Shown here: positions 1 through 6,500 of the stretch, in pieces
Position numbering within the stretch: position 1 is the first letter of the stretch
How the letters are laid out: each line of letters opens with the position of its first letter
Assembly: GCA_028287545.1 (NCBI GenBank)
Contig: JAQBPL010000066.1
Span: 1-13,637 of the forward strand
Direction: 5' to 3'
Source of the DNA: Vulcanimicrobiota bacterium
GTDB taxonomy: Bacteria > Eremiobacterota > Eremiobacteria > Baltobacterales > Baltobacteraceae
DNA: 13,637 nucleotides
Translations under genes and position numbers: made by a program
Notes under the pieces: model-generated
The model's database searches: none
Told to the model about the DNA's origin: nothing
What the model saw: only the letters and a program-made list of their open reading frames with translations

Positions 1-631
1 CGATCAGCACGGCGGCGACGGCGGCCAGCGCCGCGGGCCGCACCGGCAGACGGCGCGCGAACGCGAGCAGCGCGCCGCCGGCGAGAATGAGCACCGTCGT
101 ATTGTCGAAGGCGAGCGCGACGCCGCCGAGCACGATCGCGGCGACGGCGCTGCGCCCCTCGCCGCGCAGCGCCCACCGCACGGCGAAGACGACCGCGAGG
201 AACGCGACCGCGAAGCCGACCGGATGGGCGTCGGCATACGTCGCGCGATACCAGACCGTGTGCGCGAACGCGAACATCCAACCGGCGAGGATCGCGATCG
301 TCGTGCCGACTTCGAGCAGCAGCGCGAGGCCGCACAGCGTCGCCGCGCCCGCGGCGACCGCGATCGCTGAGAGCGCGTTGACGCGCGCAGCGACCGAGGC
401 GACCGGGAGCGCGTGCGTCCAGAGCCAGCCCGCGACGACATAGAGCGGGTATCCCGTCGGGTACGGGATTCCGCCGATCCACGCAACGGTCTGGAGATCG
501 CCGGTGTCCCAGAAACCGACCGAAGTCCGCACCGTTGCGAGCAGCACGATGAGCGGGACGGCGAACGCGATCGCGACAGCGACCGATCCACCCTTGCGAA
601 GGAACAAGCGCGTGCAACTACGCCCGAACAC
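1..631 (-). CDS. DUF2723 (GT117/TMEM260-like) membrane glycosyltransferase, 5' part only
   Basis: This frame is open from 631 down to the left edge (210 codons, no stop), so the C-terminus is missing. The N-terminus has a hydrophobic segment (about residues 19-30, AFAVPLIVLLATV). It is followed by the DUF2723 signature WDTGDLQTVAWIGGIPYPTG then YPLY, which matches the family's D-[ST]-GE/D...HP-x-GYPLY pattern. Further hydrophobic segments follow (AIAVAAGAATLCGLALLL, TIAILAGWMFAFAHTV, FAVAFLAVVFAVRWAL). The family is polytopic GT-C-fold; eukaryotic TMEM260 is an O-mannosyltransferase, and bacterial members use polyprenyl-phosphate sugars or are uncharacterised. GTG at 631 is chosen because AGAGAGG lies 9 nt upstream (647-641, minus strand). 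TTG at 607 is an alternative without a visible ribosome site. The gene is head-to-head with serA. The family call is fairly safe; donor and acceptor are unknown. Confidence 0.75.
   Translation of the reverse strand, partial: MFGRSCTRLFLRKGGSVAVAIAFAVPLIVLLATVRTSVGFWDTGDLQTVAWIGGIPYPTGYPLYVVAGWLWTHALPVASVAARVNALSAIAVAAGAATLCGLALLLEVGTTIAILAGWMFAFAHTVWYRATYADAHPVGFAVAFLAVVFAVRWALRGEGRSAVAAIVLGGVALAFDNTTVLILAGGALLAFARRLPVRPAALAAVAAVLI
599..603 (+). promoter_or_regulatory. Ribosome-binding site deciding the serA start
   Basis: AAGGA lies 8 nt before the GTG at 612. The competing GTG at 648 has only a pyrimidine-rich run upstream. This supports the 612 start, even though 648 gives the more usual family length. 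Confidence 0.45.
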
Positions 632-2231
632 CCAGACCGGCCTCTCTGTGAGGCCGCGGGTCGTCGTCGCGGAGCCGTTCGCCGAGCATGGCCTGCAGGT
701 GCTTCGTGACGCCGGGATCGAGGTCGACTCACAGGTCGGCCGCTCGCGCAGCGACCTGGTCGCAGCGCTCGCCGAGGCCGACGGCCTGATCGTGCGCTCG
801 GAGACCCGCGTCGACCGCGAGCTGCTCGCGGCAGGTCCGCGCCTCACCGTCGTCGCGCGCGCCGGCGTCGGGGTCGACGCGATCGACGTGGGCGCCGCCA
901 CCGACGCCGGGATCCTGGTCCTGAACACGCCCGGCGCGAACACGATCGCGGCGACCGAGCAGACGTTCGCGCTGATGCTCTCGCTCGCGCGGCGCACGCC
1001 GGCCGCGGTGCAGCAGCTGCGCGAAGGGATTTGGGAGCGCAAGTTTCTGATCGGCACCGAACTGCACGGCAAGACGCTAGGAATCGTCGGCCTGGGCCGC
1101 ATCGGCGGCAACGTGGCGACCCGCGCGAAAGCGTTCGGCATGACGATCCTCACCCACGATCCGTACATCACCGCGGCGCGCGCCGACGCGTTCGATGCGA
1201 CGCTGGTCGACCTCGAGACGCTGCTGCGCCAGAGCGATTTCGTGACGCTGCACGTTCCGCTGACCGAACAGACGAAAGGGTTGATCGACGCCCGCCGCCT
1301 CGCGCTGCTGCAGCCGCACGCGTATCTCATCAACTGCGCGCGCGGCGGCGTGATCGCAGAACGCGACCTGCTCGCCGCCCTCGACGCAGGGCAGCTCGCC
1401 GGCGCCGCGATCGACGTCGTCGCGCAGGAACCGCCGCCGCCCGACGGCAGCGGCGCGGCGCTGCACCGCCATCCCAAAGTGTTCGCGACGCCGCACCTCG
1501 GCGGCTCGACCCACGAAGCGCTGGCGCGCATCGCGACCGAGCTCGCGCAGGACGTCGCGCGCGTGCTGCTCGGCGCACCGGCGAACGCTGCGGTCAACGC
1601 TCCGGTGCCGGACGGACCGGAAGCCGATCGCGTTTTCCCGTTCCTCGACGTCGCGTACCGGCTGGGCCGATTCTATCCGCAGTACGCGCGCGCGGAGCGG
1701 CTGCCGCGCTTCTCACTGGTGCTCGGCGGCGGTCTCGCCGAAGTGCCGCCCGCGTCGCTGGTGCGCGCGTTCTTGAGCGGGCTGCTGCAGGCGACCACCG
1801 ACCGGCGCGTCTCGGTCGTCAACGCCGAAGCGATCGCGCAGGAGCTCGGCATCATCGTCGACACGCGCAGCGACGCGAGCACCGCGCCGTACGCCTCGTG
1901 GCTGCGCCTAACCGCCAACGGCACGTCGATCACCGGCGCGTCGATCGGCGGCTCGCCGCGCATCGTCGGGCTCGACGGCTACGAGATCGACGCCACGCCG
2001 ATCGGCGCGATGCTGATTACGCAACACCGCGACGTCCCGGGCGTCATCGGCCGCGTCGGCACGATCCTCGGCGACGCGCAGGTCAACATCTCGACGATGC
2101 AGGTCTCGCGCAACACCGTCGGCGGCGACGCGATCATGGTGCTCTCTACCGACCGGCCCGCCGAAGAAGCGACGCTCGACGCGCTGCGCGCCGTCCCCGG
2201 CATCGGTTCGGTGCGCTCGCTCTCCGTGTAA
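612..2231 (+). CDS. serA: D-3-phosphoglycerate dehydrogenase (long type, ASB and ACT domains)
   Basis: The enzyme oxidises 3-phospho-D-glycerate to 3-phosphohydroxypyruvate with NAD+, the first step of serine synthesis. With the GTG start at 612 it has 539 residues; GTG 648 would give 527, the more typical length. The split catalytic domain starts RPRVVVAEPFAEHGL. The NAD-binding glycine motif GLGRIG is at 160-165. The catalytic triad of 2-hydroxyacid dehydrogenases is visible: Arg244 (NCARGG), Glu273 (VVAQEP) and His295 (TPHLGGST). About residues 325-460 form the intervening ASB domain, with GSPRIVGLDGYEID near its end. About 465-539 form an ACT domain (QHRDVPGVIGRVG, VNISTMQVSR) that in relatives binds serine or other amino acids. 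A short proline-rich insertion (EPPPPDGSG) follows Glu273. No serB or serC is adjacent. serA supplies serine and hence cysteine, which fits the nearby cysI, but the two are transcribed separately. Confidence 0.93.
   Translation: MQLRPNTQTGLSVRPRVVVAEPFAEHGLQVLRDAGIEVDSQVGRSRSDLVAALAEADGLIVRSETRVDRELLAAGPRLTVVARAGVGVDAIDVGAATDAGILVLNTPGANTIAATEQTFALMLSLARRTPAAVQQLREGIWERKFLIGTELHGKTLGIVGLGRIGGNVATRAKAFGMTILTHDPYITAARADAFDATLVDLETLLRQSDFVTLHVPLTEQTKGLIDARRLALLQPHAYLINCARGGVIAERDLLAALDAGQLAGAAIDVVAQEPPPPDGSGAALHRHPKVFATPHLGGSTHEALARIATELAQDVARVLLGAPANAAVNAPVPDGPEADRVFPFLDVAYRLGRFYPQYARAERLPRFSLVLGGGLAEVPPASLVRAFLSGLLQATTDRRVSVVNAEAIAQELGIIVDTRSDASTAPYASWLRLTANGTSITGASIGGSPRIVGLDGYEIDATPIGAMLITQHRDVPGVIGRVGTILGDAQVNISTMQVSRNTVGGDAIMVLSTDRPAEEATLDALRAVPGIGSVRSLSV
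641..647 (-). promoter_or_regulatory. Ribosome-binding site deciding the DUF2723 start
   Basis: Read on the minus strand this is AGAGAGG, 9 nt before the GTG at 631. It is the only Shine-Dalgarno-like run near the 5' end of this frame and favours 631 over TTG 607. Confidence 0.4.
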
Positions 2232-2324
2232 CGCGGCGGAGGGCAGAGGGGCGGCCGCTCGGTCCGCCTAACCGCGAGGCCAGGGTTCGTCCCGTCCCTC
2301 GGGTTGTAAAAGGGTGTATTTTCG
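2232..2324. other. serA-multicopper oxidase gap
   Basis: This 93-bp spacer is GC-rich for its first two-thirds and then AT-richer (GTTGTAAAAGGGTGTATTTT) just before the oxidase. The AAAAGGG run is the likely ribosome site. No convincing intrinsic terminator or sigma-70 promoter pair was found, so separate transcription of the oxidase is possible but unproven. Confidence 0.4.
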
Positions 2325-4361
2325 ATGCGTTCGATCCATCGCGCAATGACGGTTGCAGTAAGTGCCGTCGTCCTTCTTTCTGCAGCGGCGATAGGGTCGT
2401 CGTCGAAACCGTCCGCGGCACAACCCGCGGCCCCGCCGCCCGGGTTCTTTGCGCCCTGCATCCCGGCGAAGGGCGACGGCGTCATCAAGGATCCGCCGCT
2501 GTGGGTCCCGACCGCCGAAAACCACCACACGATCACGCTCCACGCGCGGCAGAACGGGGACAACGCGTTCTGCTACGTCGCCGACGGACTGCCGGCGTTG
2601 CCGTATTCCGAAGCGCCGACGATTCAAGTGCACCAAGGCGAGACATTCACCCTCATCCTCAAGAACGAACTCAAGGTTGCCGCCGGCGCGACGGCGATGG
2701 CCGGGATGACGCCGCATCCGGCGCCGACCGCGACCGACGGCTGCGATCAGATGGGGACGATGTCGATCCCGCCCGACAACAGTTCGGGCGTGCTGGGCGT
2801 CGCCTCGCCGGATCCGCGCCTCAAAGCCGACATGGAGAAGACCGTCGGAGACACCAACCTCCACACGCACGGATGGGACGTCTCGCCGGCCGTCGACAAC
2901 GTCTTCAAGTCGACGACCAACTCGAAGTCGTCGGCCGGACCACGCAGCTGCGTCTACGTGTTCGTCGTGCCATCCTCGCAGACGGCGGGAACGTACTGGT
3001 ATCACGCGCACATGCACGGCGTCTCGAACAAACAGGTCGGCGGTGGCCTAGCCGGCGCGCTGATCGTGCTCCCGAAGACGGGGCCGGTCCCGGATTCGCG
3101 CGTGCTGATCATCAAGAACCTTACCACGCCGCCGAGCAAGGCGCCGATCGCGGCCGTGCTGCAAGCCGGCACACCGTCGCGTGCACTGTTGTTCACCACA
3201 GCCGCCGACAAGACGCCGGTGCCGAGCCCGACGTTCCCGGCGCCGCCGACGCCGGAGGGTAAAGCAGCGGTGTGGTCGGGCATCTCGTTCGATGGAAACG
3301 AAAGGGGAGCATGCGGCTGGGGACCGGGCGCGACTCCTGCCCCGAAGGCGCCCTCGATTCCCACCATGGTGAACGGCATCCCGATCCCACAGCCGGGCAG
3401 CACCACGCCGCCCGGGAAGCTGCTGATCGACAAAGAGCAGCGGGTTCGCGTCATCAACGCCAGCGCGAACAACTACGTGACGTTGTTCATGCGCGTCGGG
3501 GCGAGCGGTACCGAAAACCTGCAGGTCGTCGCGCGGGACGGCGTCGACCTCGACAACACGTCGGGCGAAGCGTTGCCGCTGCTGTTCAAGCGGCTGCTGC
3601 TCGGTCCAGGGAACCGCGCCGATATCCTGGTCGCTCCCGGCACGACGCAGCGCACGCTGATGTCGGGCTTCACGTGCACCGGTGCCCTCGGCCTCTCCGA
3701 CCCGACTCAAGCTATCGCGACGATCCCCGCCGTTCCGACGCTGCGCCACACCCTCGCCGCGGTCCACGCCCTATCGCTCAGCCAGACCAAAGCGGCGGCG
3801 TTCGTCGCGAAGTTCTCACCGAAGGTCGTGCGCCAACGCGAGCTCACGTTCACCCAATACGACGGGTTCACGCACTTCTACGTCACCGACACTACGAACC
3901 GCGGCGCGAAGACGTTCGGCGAGCGACCGCTCTGGCTGCAGGCGAGCGCGCACCCGAACGATCCGGACCACTACATGCTGCCGAACATCACCGTGACGCA
4001 GGACGACACCGAAGTCTGGACGCTCGTCAATGCGGCGGCCGAGATCCACGCGTTTCACATCCATCAGATGACGTTCACGACGCTCAGCACCGACGACCCG
4101 GAGTTGATGTCGCAATTGCGCGGCGTGCTGCTCGACGTCGTCCCGCTCGCGCCGGCGAAGTATGTGCCGGGGGCCGTCTTCGTCGATCCGCTCACGGGCT
4201 TTCCCTATCCGGCGGTCACGCCGACCCGCACCCGCATCCTGATCAACTTCGGCGTCGTGCATCCCGGCACGTTCGTGTACCACTGCCACATGCTCGCGCA
4301 CGAAGACGCCGGCATGATGGGCATCATCACCGTGCTGCCCCGCAAAGTCGCAGCCCGCTGA
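2325..4361 (+). CDS. Exported multicopper oxidase (laccase-like)
   Basis: This is a 678-residue cupredoxin-type multicopper oxidase, which couples one-electron oxidation of a substrate (phenol, metal ion or similar) to four-electron reduction of O2 to water. The N-terminus is a Sec-type signal (MRSIHRAMTVAVSAVVLLSA), so it acts outside the cytoplasmic membrane. All four copper motifs are present: HTHG (His180, His182), WYHAHMHG (His227, His229), HAFHIH (His575, His578, His580) and HCHMLAHEDAGMM (His653, Cys654, His655, His659). Met664 is the probable axial type-1 ligand. That gives ten His and one Cys, a complete set. It is longer than CueO or CotA (about 500 residues), with extra sequence before the first motif and between motifs 2 and 3. 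ATG 2325 has AAAAGGG about 10-11 nt upstream; ATG 2346 is an alternative that keeps the signal core. No copper chaperone or transporter is adjacent, so the substrate is unknown. Confidence 0.9.
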   Translation: MRSIHRAMTVAVSAVVLLSAAAIGSSSKPSAAQPAAPPPGFFAPCIPAKGDGVIKDPPLWVPTAENHHTITLHARQNGDNAFCYVADGLPALPYSEAPTIQVHQGETFTLILKNELKVAAGATAMAGMTPHPAPTATDGCDQMGTMSIPPDNSSGVLGVASPDPRLKADMEKTVGDTNLHTHGWDVSPAVDNVFKSTTNSKSSAGPRSCVYVFVVPSSQTAGTYWYHAHMHGVSNKQVGGGLAGALIVLPKTGPVPDSRVLIIKNLTTPPSKAPIAAVLQAGTPSRALLFTTAADKTPVPSPTFPAPPTPEGKAAVWSGISFDGNERGACGWGPGATPAPKAPSIPTMVNGIPIPQPGSTTPPGKLLIDKEQRVRVINASANNYVTLFMRVGASGTENLQVVARDGVDLDNTSGEALPLLFKRLLLGPGNRADILVAPGTTQRTLMSGFTCTGALGLSDPTQAIATIPAVPTLRHTLAAVHALSLSQTKAAAFVAKFSPKVVRQRELTFTQYDGFTHFYVTDTTNRGAKTFGERPLWLQASAHPNDPDHYMLPNITVTQDDTEVWTLVNAAAEIHAFHIHQMTFTTLSTDDPELMSQLRGVLLDVVPLAPAKYVPGAVFVDPLTGFPYPAVTPTRTRILINFGVVHPGTFVYHCHMLAHEDAGMMGIITVLPRKVAAR

Positions 4362-4383
4362 CCTTTGTTACAGTGAGAAAACC

Positions 4384-4423
4384 GTTGCCAGAGTGAGATA
4401 CCCGTTGCCAGAGTGAGATACCC
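4384..4423. repeat. Exact 20-bp tandem duplication
   Basis: The unit gttgccagagtgagataccc occurs twice without a mismatch (4384-4403 and 4404-4423). A degenerate copy precedes it (about 4367-4383), and the following bases gttgtcaccctgag also resemble the unit. It abuts the large palindrome on its left side, and the second copy partly forms the palindrome's outer arm. Confidence 0.85.
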
Positions 4424-4547
4424 GTTGTCACCCTGAGCCTGTCGAAGGGCCCCCGTCACGCATCGTGCCTCGCGTTCAACGTTGATCGTGAGGCACGGTT
4501 AGTGACGAGGGCCCCTCGACAAGCTCGGGGTGACAACGATTATCTCA
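4414..4547. repeat. 134-bp palindromic (REP-like) element between convergent genes
   Basis: This is an inverted repeat with two 67-base arms centred at 4480/4481 and no spacer. By hand alignment about 56 of 67 positions pair. The outer arms carry tgagata...gttgtca. The middle carries the sequence type gtcaccctgagcctgtcgaa and its complement. The inner part pairs cgtgcctc with gaggcacg. Sequences like gtcaccctgag-c-tgtcgaaggg recur, from memory, as dispersed intergenic repeats in many high-GC bacterial genomes. The element lies between the ends of the oxidase gene (plus) and cysI (minus), so it could act as a bidirectional terminator or RNA-stabilising hairpin, although no U-tract follows either arm. 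Confidence 0.8.
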
Positions 4548-4563
4548 TCGTGCCTACACTCAA

Positions 4564-6222
4564 CTACGCGACGATTTCGGTGACGATTTCCCGGGCGGTC
4601 CAATCGCCGAAGGACTCGCCGGCGCGGCGACCGTCGCGGTAGGCGGCGAAGAGCGGCGCGAGCTCGGTCGCGATGTCGGCGGAGCGGACTTTTTCGCGCC
4701 ACGGTTTCGCGAGGCGCGTCGAGGCGGGGCTTCCGCCGAGGTAGACCTGGTATCGGTCGGGGCTCTGTCCGACGATGCCGATCTCGGCGAGATAGGGGCG
4801 CGCGCACCCGTTCGGGCAGCCCGTCATGCGAATCGTGATCGTCTCGTCCGGCAGGCCCGCGACCGCGAGCGCACCTTCGATCGCGGTGAGGATGTCGGGG
4901 ATCGCGCGCTCGGACTCCGCGAGCGAGAGGCCGCAGGTCGGCAGCGCGGGGCAGGCCAGCGCGCGGCGCCGCAGCAGCGAGACGCGTTCGGGATCCTCGA
5001 CGCCGTGCGCGCGCAGCAGCGCGTCGATCTCTTCGCGCGCCTCGGCGGGAACGTCGACGACGAGAACTTGCTGACCCGGCGTTCCGATCAGATCGTAGCC
5101 GAGATCCGCGATCGCGCGCAGCGCGGATTTCAACCGCCGCGCGCCGTCGTCTTTGACGCGCCCGCTCGCGACGTGCAGGCCGAGAAACCAGCGGCCTTCG
5201 CCCTGGGCGTGCCAGCCGAAACGCGCCGGATCTTCCCACGGCGGCAGTTCGCGCCACACCCCGATGGTGAGGTTCCCTTCGCGCTCGACCTCGGCGCGGA
5301 ACCAGTCCAGCCCGCGGTCGGCGATGAGGTACTTCAGCCGCGCGTGCTTGCGATCGGTGCGATCGCCGTAGTCGCGCTGCACGACGACGATCGCGCGCAC
5401 CGCATCGAGCAGACGGTCCGGCGCGACCGAGCCGAGATGGTCGGCCAAGCGCGGGAACGTCGCCGTTTTGCCGTGCGTCATTCCGAGACCGCCGCCGGCG
5501 GTGAGATTGTAGGCGACGAGCGTGCCGTCGTCGCTGAAGATCGGGATGATCCCGAGATCGTTGCTGTACAAGTCGACGCTGTTGTCGCCCGGGACCGTCA
5601 CCGCGATCTTGAACTTGCGCGGCAGATAGGTCGCGCCGTAGATCGGCTCGTCGACGGGACCGACGTTGTGGACGGCCTCGCCGTCCTGCCAAATCTCGAG
5701 GTACGCGCCGCTGCGCGGGGCGAACTCCGTGGAAATCGCAGTCGCCGCGTCGCGCACGGCGTCGTACGCGGGATGCGCGTACGGCCACGGCGGCGCGACG
5801 ACGTTGCGCACGACGTCGCCGCATGTCGCCAGCGTCGAGCCGAGATGCGCAACGATGTCGGCGATCACCGGCTTGAGATCGGGCTTGCGGATACCGTGGA
5901 GCTGCAGTCCTTGGCGCGTCGTCACGCGGATGGTGCCGTTGCCGTACCGGTCGGCCAACTCGTCGACCGCGCTCCAGAGGCGCGCCGGGATGCGGCCGGC
6001 CGTCGCCTTGACGCGGATCATGAACGACCACGGCTTCTCGCCACCGCTCTCGCGCGCGGCCTTGCGCGCGTCGCGATCCTCTTGCTGATACGTTCCGTGA
6101 AACTTCAGCAACGTCGCCGACTCTTCGCTGAAGCGCGACGTCGGTTCGGCGATCTCCGAGGCAATGCTGCCGCGAAGACCTAGGCTCTCCGCCTTGACCT
6201 GCTCGACGTCCAACTTGCTCAC
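4564..6222 (-). CDS. cysI: Assimilatory sulfite reductase, siroheme/4Fe-4S subunit
   Basis: The enzyme reduces sulfite to sulfide with six electrons for cysteine synthesis in the cytoplasm. It is 552 residues long, usual for CysI/SiR. KFHGTYQQEDRD (40-51) and TTRQGLQLHGI (101-111) are hallmarks of this family. The four cluster and siroheme cysteines are present as C424-x5-C430 and C469-x3-C473 (TGCPNGC). Basic anion-binding residues equivalent to those of E. coli CysI are visible: Arg70 (IRVKATAG), Arg139 (CGDVVRNV), and Lys203 and Lys205 (LPRKFK). GTG 6222 is the start; GGGAG lies 7 nt upstream (6234-6230). No flavoprotein CysJ or ferredoxin gene is nearby, so the electron donor is open. Nitrite reductases of the same fold are the alternative, but the cysteine-rich leader upstream argues for sulfite. 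The gene is monocistronic here and convergent with the oxidase gene. Confidence 0.93.
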   Translation of the reverse strand: MSKLDVEQVKAESLGLRGSIASEIAEPTSRFSEESATLLKFHGTYQQEDRDARKAARESGGEKPWSFMIRVKATAGRIPARLWSAVDELADRYGNGTIRVTTRQGLQLHGIRKPDLKPVIADIVAHLGSTLATCGDVVRNVVAPPWPYAHPAYDAVRDAATAISTEFAPRSGAYLEIWQDGEAVHNVGPVDEPIYGATYLPRKFKIAVTVPGDNSVDLYSNDLGIIPIFSDDGTLVAYNLTAGGGLGMTHGKTATFPRLADHLGSVAPDRLLDAVRAIVVVQRDYGDRTDRKHARLKYLIADRGLDWFRAEVEREGNLTIGVWRELPPWEDPARFGWHAQGEGRWFLGLHVASGRVKDDGARRLKSALRAIADLGYDLIGTPGQQVLVVDVPAEAREEIDALLRAHGVEDPERVSLLRRRALACPALPTCGLSLAESERAIPDILTAIEGALAVAGLPDETITIRMTGCPNGCARPYLAEIGIVGQSPDRYQVYLGGSPASTRLAKPWREKVRSADIATELAPLFAAYRDGRRAGESFGDWTAREIVTEIVA

Positions 6223-6229
6223 TGGTGAG

Positions 6230-6234
6230 CTCCC
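6230..6234 (-). promoter_or_regulatory. cysI ribosome-binding site
   Basis: GGGAG on the minus strand is spaced 7 nt from GTG 6222. It lies 11 nt downstream of the terminator hairpin, so reaching it requires read-through of the attenuator. Confidence 0.6.
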
Positions 6235-6245
6235 TATAGAATGAA

Positions 6246-6275
6246 AGGAGCCCCCACCAACCGGCGGGGGCTCCT
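6246..6275 (-). terminator. Attenuator terminator hairpin upstream of cysI
   Basis: On the minus strand AGGAGCCCCC pairs perfectly with GGGGGCTCCT. One G-U and two G-C pairs extend this to 13 bp with a GGTT loop. The hairpin is followed by a U-rich but interrupted stretch (UUUCAUUCUAU). Its position between the leader stop codon (6299) and the cysI ribosome site is where an attenuator belongs. The imperfect U-tract leaves some doubt about intrinsic termination. Confidence 0.75.
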
Positions 6276-6298
6276 CGAGAGACCTGCGACTCGCTGCG

Positions 6299-6376
6299 CT
6301 ATCTCAAGACGTAAGCAACCACCGGGACTTCAGGTCCGGGGCAACACACCATCGTGAGACAGCAGCAGAGCAGCAT
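6299..6376 (-). CDS. Cysteine-rich leader peptide controlling cysI
   Basis: This is a 25-codon frame on the minus strand, ATG 6376 to TAG 6299, with peptide start MLLCCCLTMVCCPGPEV. Five of the first twelve codons are Cys: three consecutive at 4-6 (TGC TGC TGT) and two at 11-12 (TGT TGC). The window's other proteins are poor in cysteine, so this is not composition. Cysteine tracts in short leaders upstream of sulfur-assimilation genes are a known device: low Cys-tRNA stalls the ribosome and changes downstream expression. The stop codon is 23 nt before the terminator hairpin and 76 nt before cysI. No Shine-Dalgarno precedes the ATG, but a good promoter lies 8 nt upstream, suggesting leaderless translation. 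The same frame stays open upstream to about 6556, but that extension crosses the promoter and an insertion-sequence remnant. Confidence 0.85.
   Translation of the reverse strand: MLLCCCLTMVCCPGPEVPVVAYVLR
6319..6339 (-). promoter_or_regulatory. Leader hairpin 1:2 (putative anti-antiterminator)
   Basis: On the minus strand CCGGAC (6339-6334) can pair with GTCCCGG (6328-6322, one bulged C) around a CTGAA loop. It starts immediately after the last two Cys codons, so a ribosome stalled there would cover the 5' arm. The 3' arm continues into CCGGTGG (6325-6319), which is complementary over 7 bp (one G-U) to CCGCCGG (6267-6261) in the 5' arm and loop of the terminator. Folding was done by hand. 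Confidence 0.5.
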
Positions 6377-6384
6377 GTTCGGGG

Positions 6385-6414
6385 ACTTTACCACGCGAGC
6401 GGGCCTCGGGTCAA
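6385..6414 (-). promoter_or_regulatory. Promoter of the cysI leader transcript
   Basis: On the minus strand TTGACC (6414-6409) and TAAAGT (6390-6385) are separated by 18 bp. The leader ATG begins 8 nt after the -10 hexamer, where transcription would normally initiate, implying an mRNA with little or no 5' untranslated region. The upstream side borders the insertion-sequence remnant. Confidence 0.6.
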
Positions 6415-6436
6415 GCGACGTAGGCGGCGTATCAGG

Positions 6437-6480
6437 GCCGAATAGAAATGTCCCCATCTCAGCCGGATAGAAATGTCCCC
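6437..6480. repeat. Two 19-bp direct repeats at an insertion-sequence end
   Basis: gccgaatagaaatgtcccc (6437-6455) and gccggatagaaatgtcccc (6462-6480) differ at one base and are 25 bp apart. Repeated copies of this kind ahead of a transposase start are typical of terminal transposase-binding sites. Confidence 0.8.
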
Positions 6481-6500
6481 GTCGCCGGTGGAAGGCCGCC

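Noticed and set aside
504..611. An N-terminal extension of serA to ATG 504
   Set aside because: The added residues (MSQKPTEVRTVASS...) resemble no SerA N-terminus and would lie antisense inside the DUF2723 gene. GTG 612 has a good ribosome site.
4..732. A 242-codon open frame on the minus strand, extremely rich in Arg and Ser
   Set aside because: Composition is that of an off-frame reading of GC-rich DNA. The neighbouring minus-strand frame carries the DUF2723 signature and hydrophobic segments, and is the real gene.
1031..3262. A 743-codon plus-strand open frame across serA and the oxidase
   Set aside because: It is an Arg-rich frame spanning two genes with clear motifs in another frame, so it is a shadow.
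4364..4430. CRISPR array
   Set aside because: The repeats are contiguous without spacers and only two are exact.
5005..6183. A 392-codon plus-strand open frame opposite cysI
   Set aside because: It is antisense to a gene with all siroheme and cluster residues, and has no recognisable motif of its own.
6223..6376. A SAM riboswitch or T-box upstream of cysI
   Set aside because: I found no T-box specifier/antiterminator core and no SAM-I four-way arrangement. The Cys-codon frame plus terminator explains the region better.
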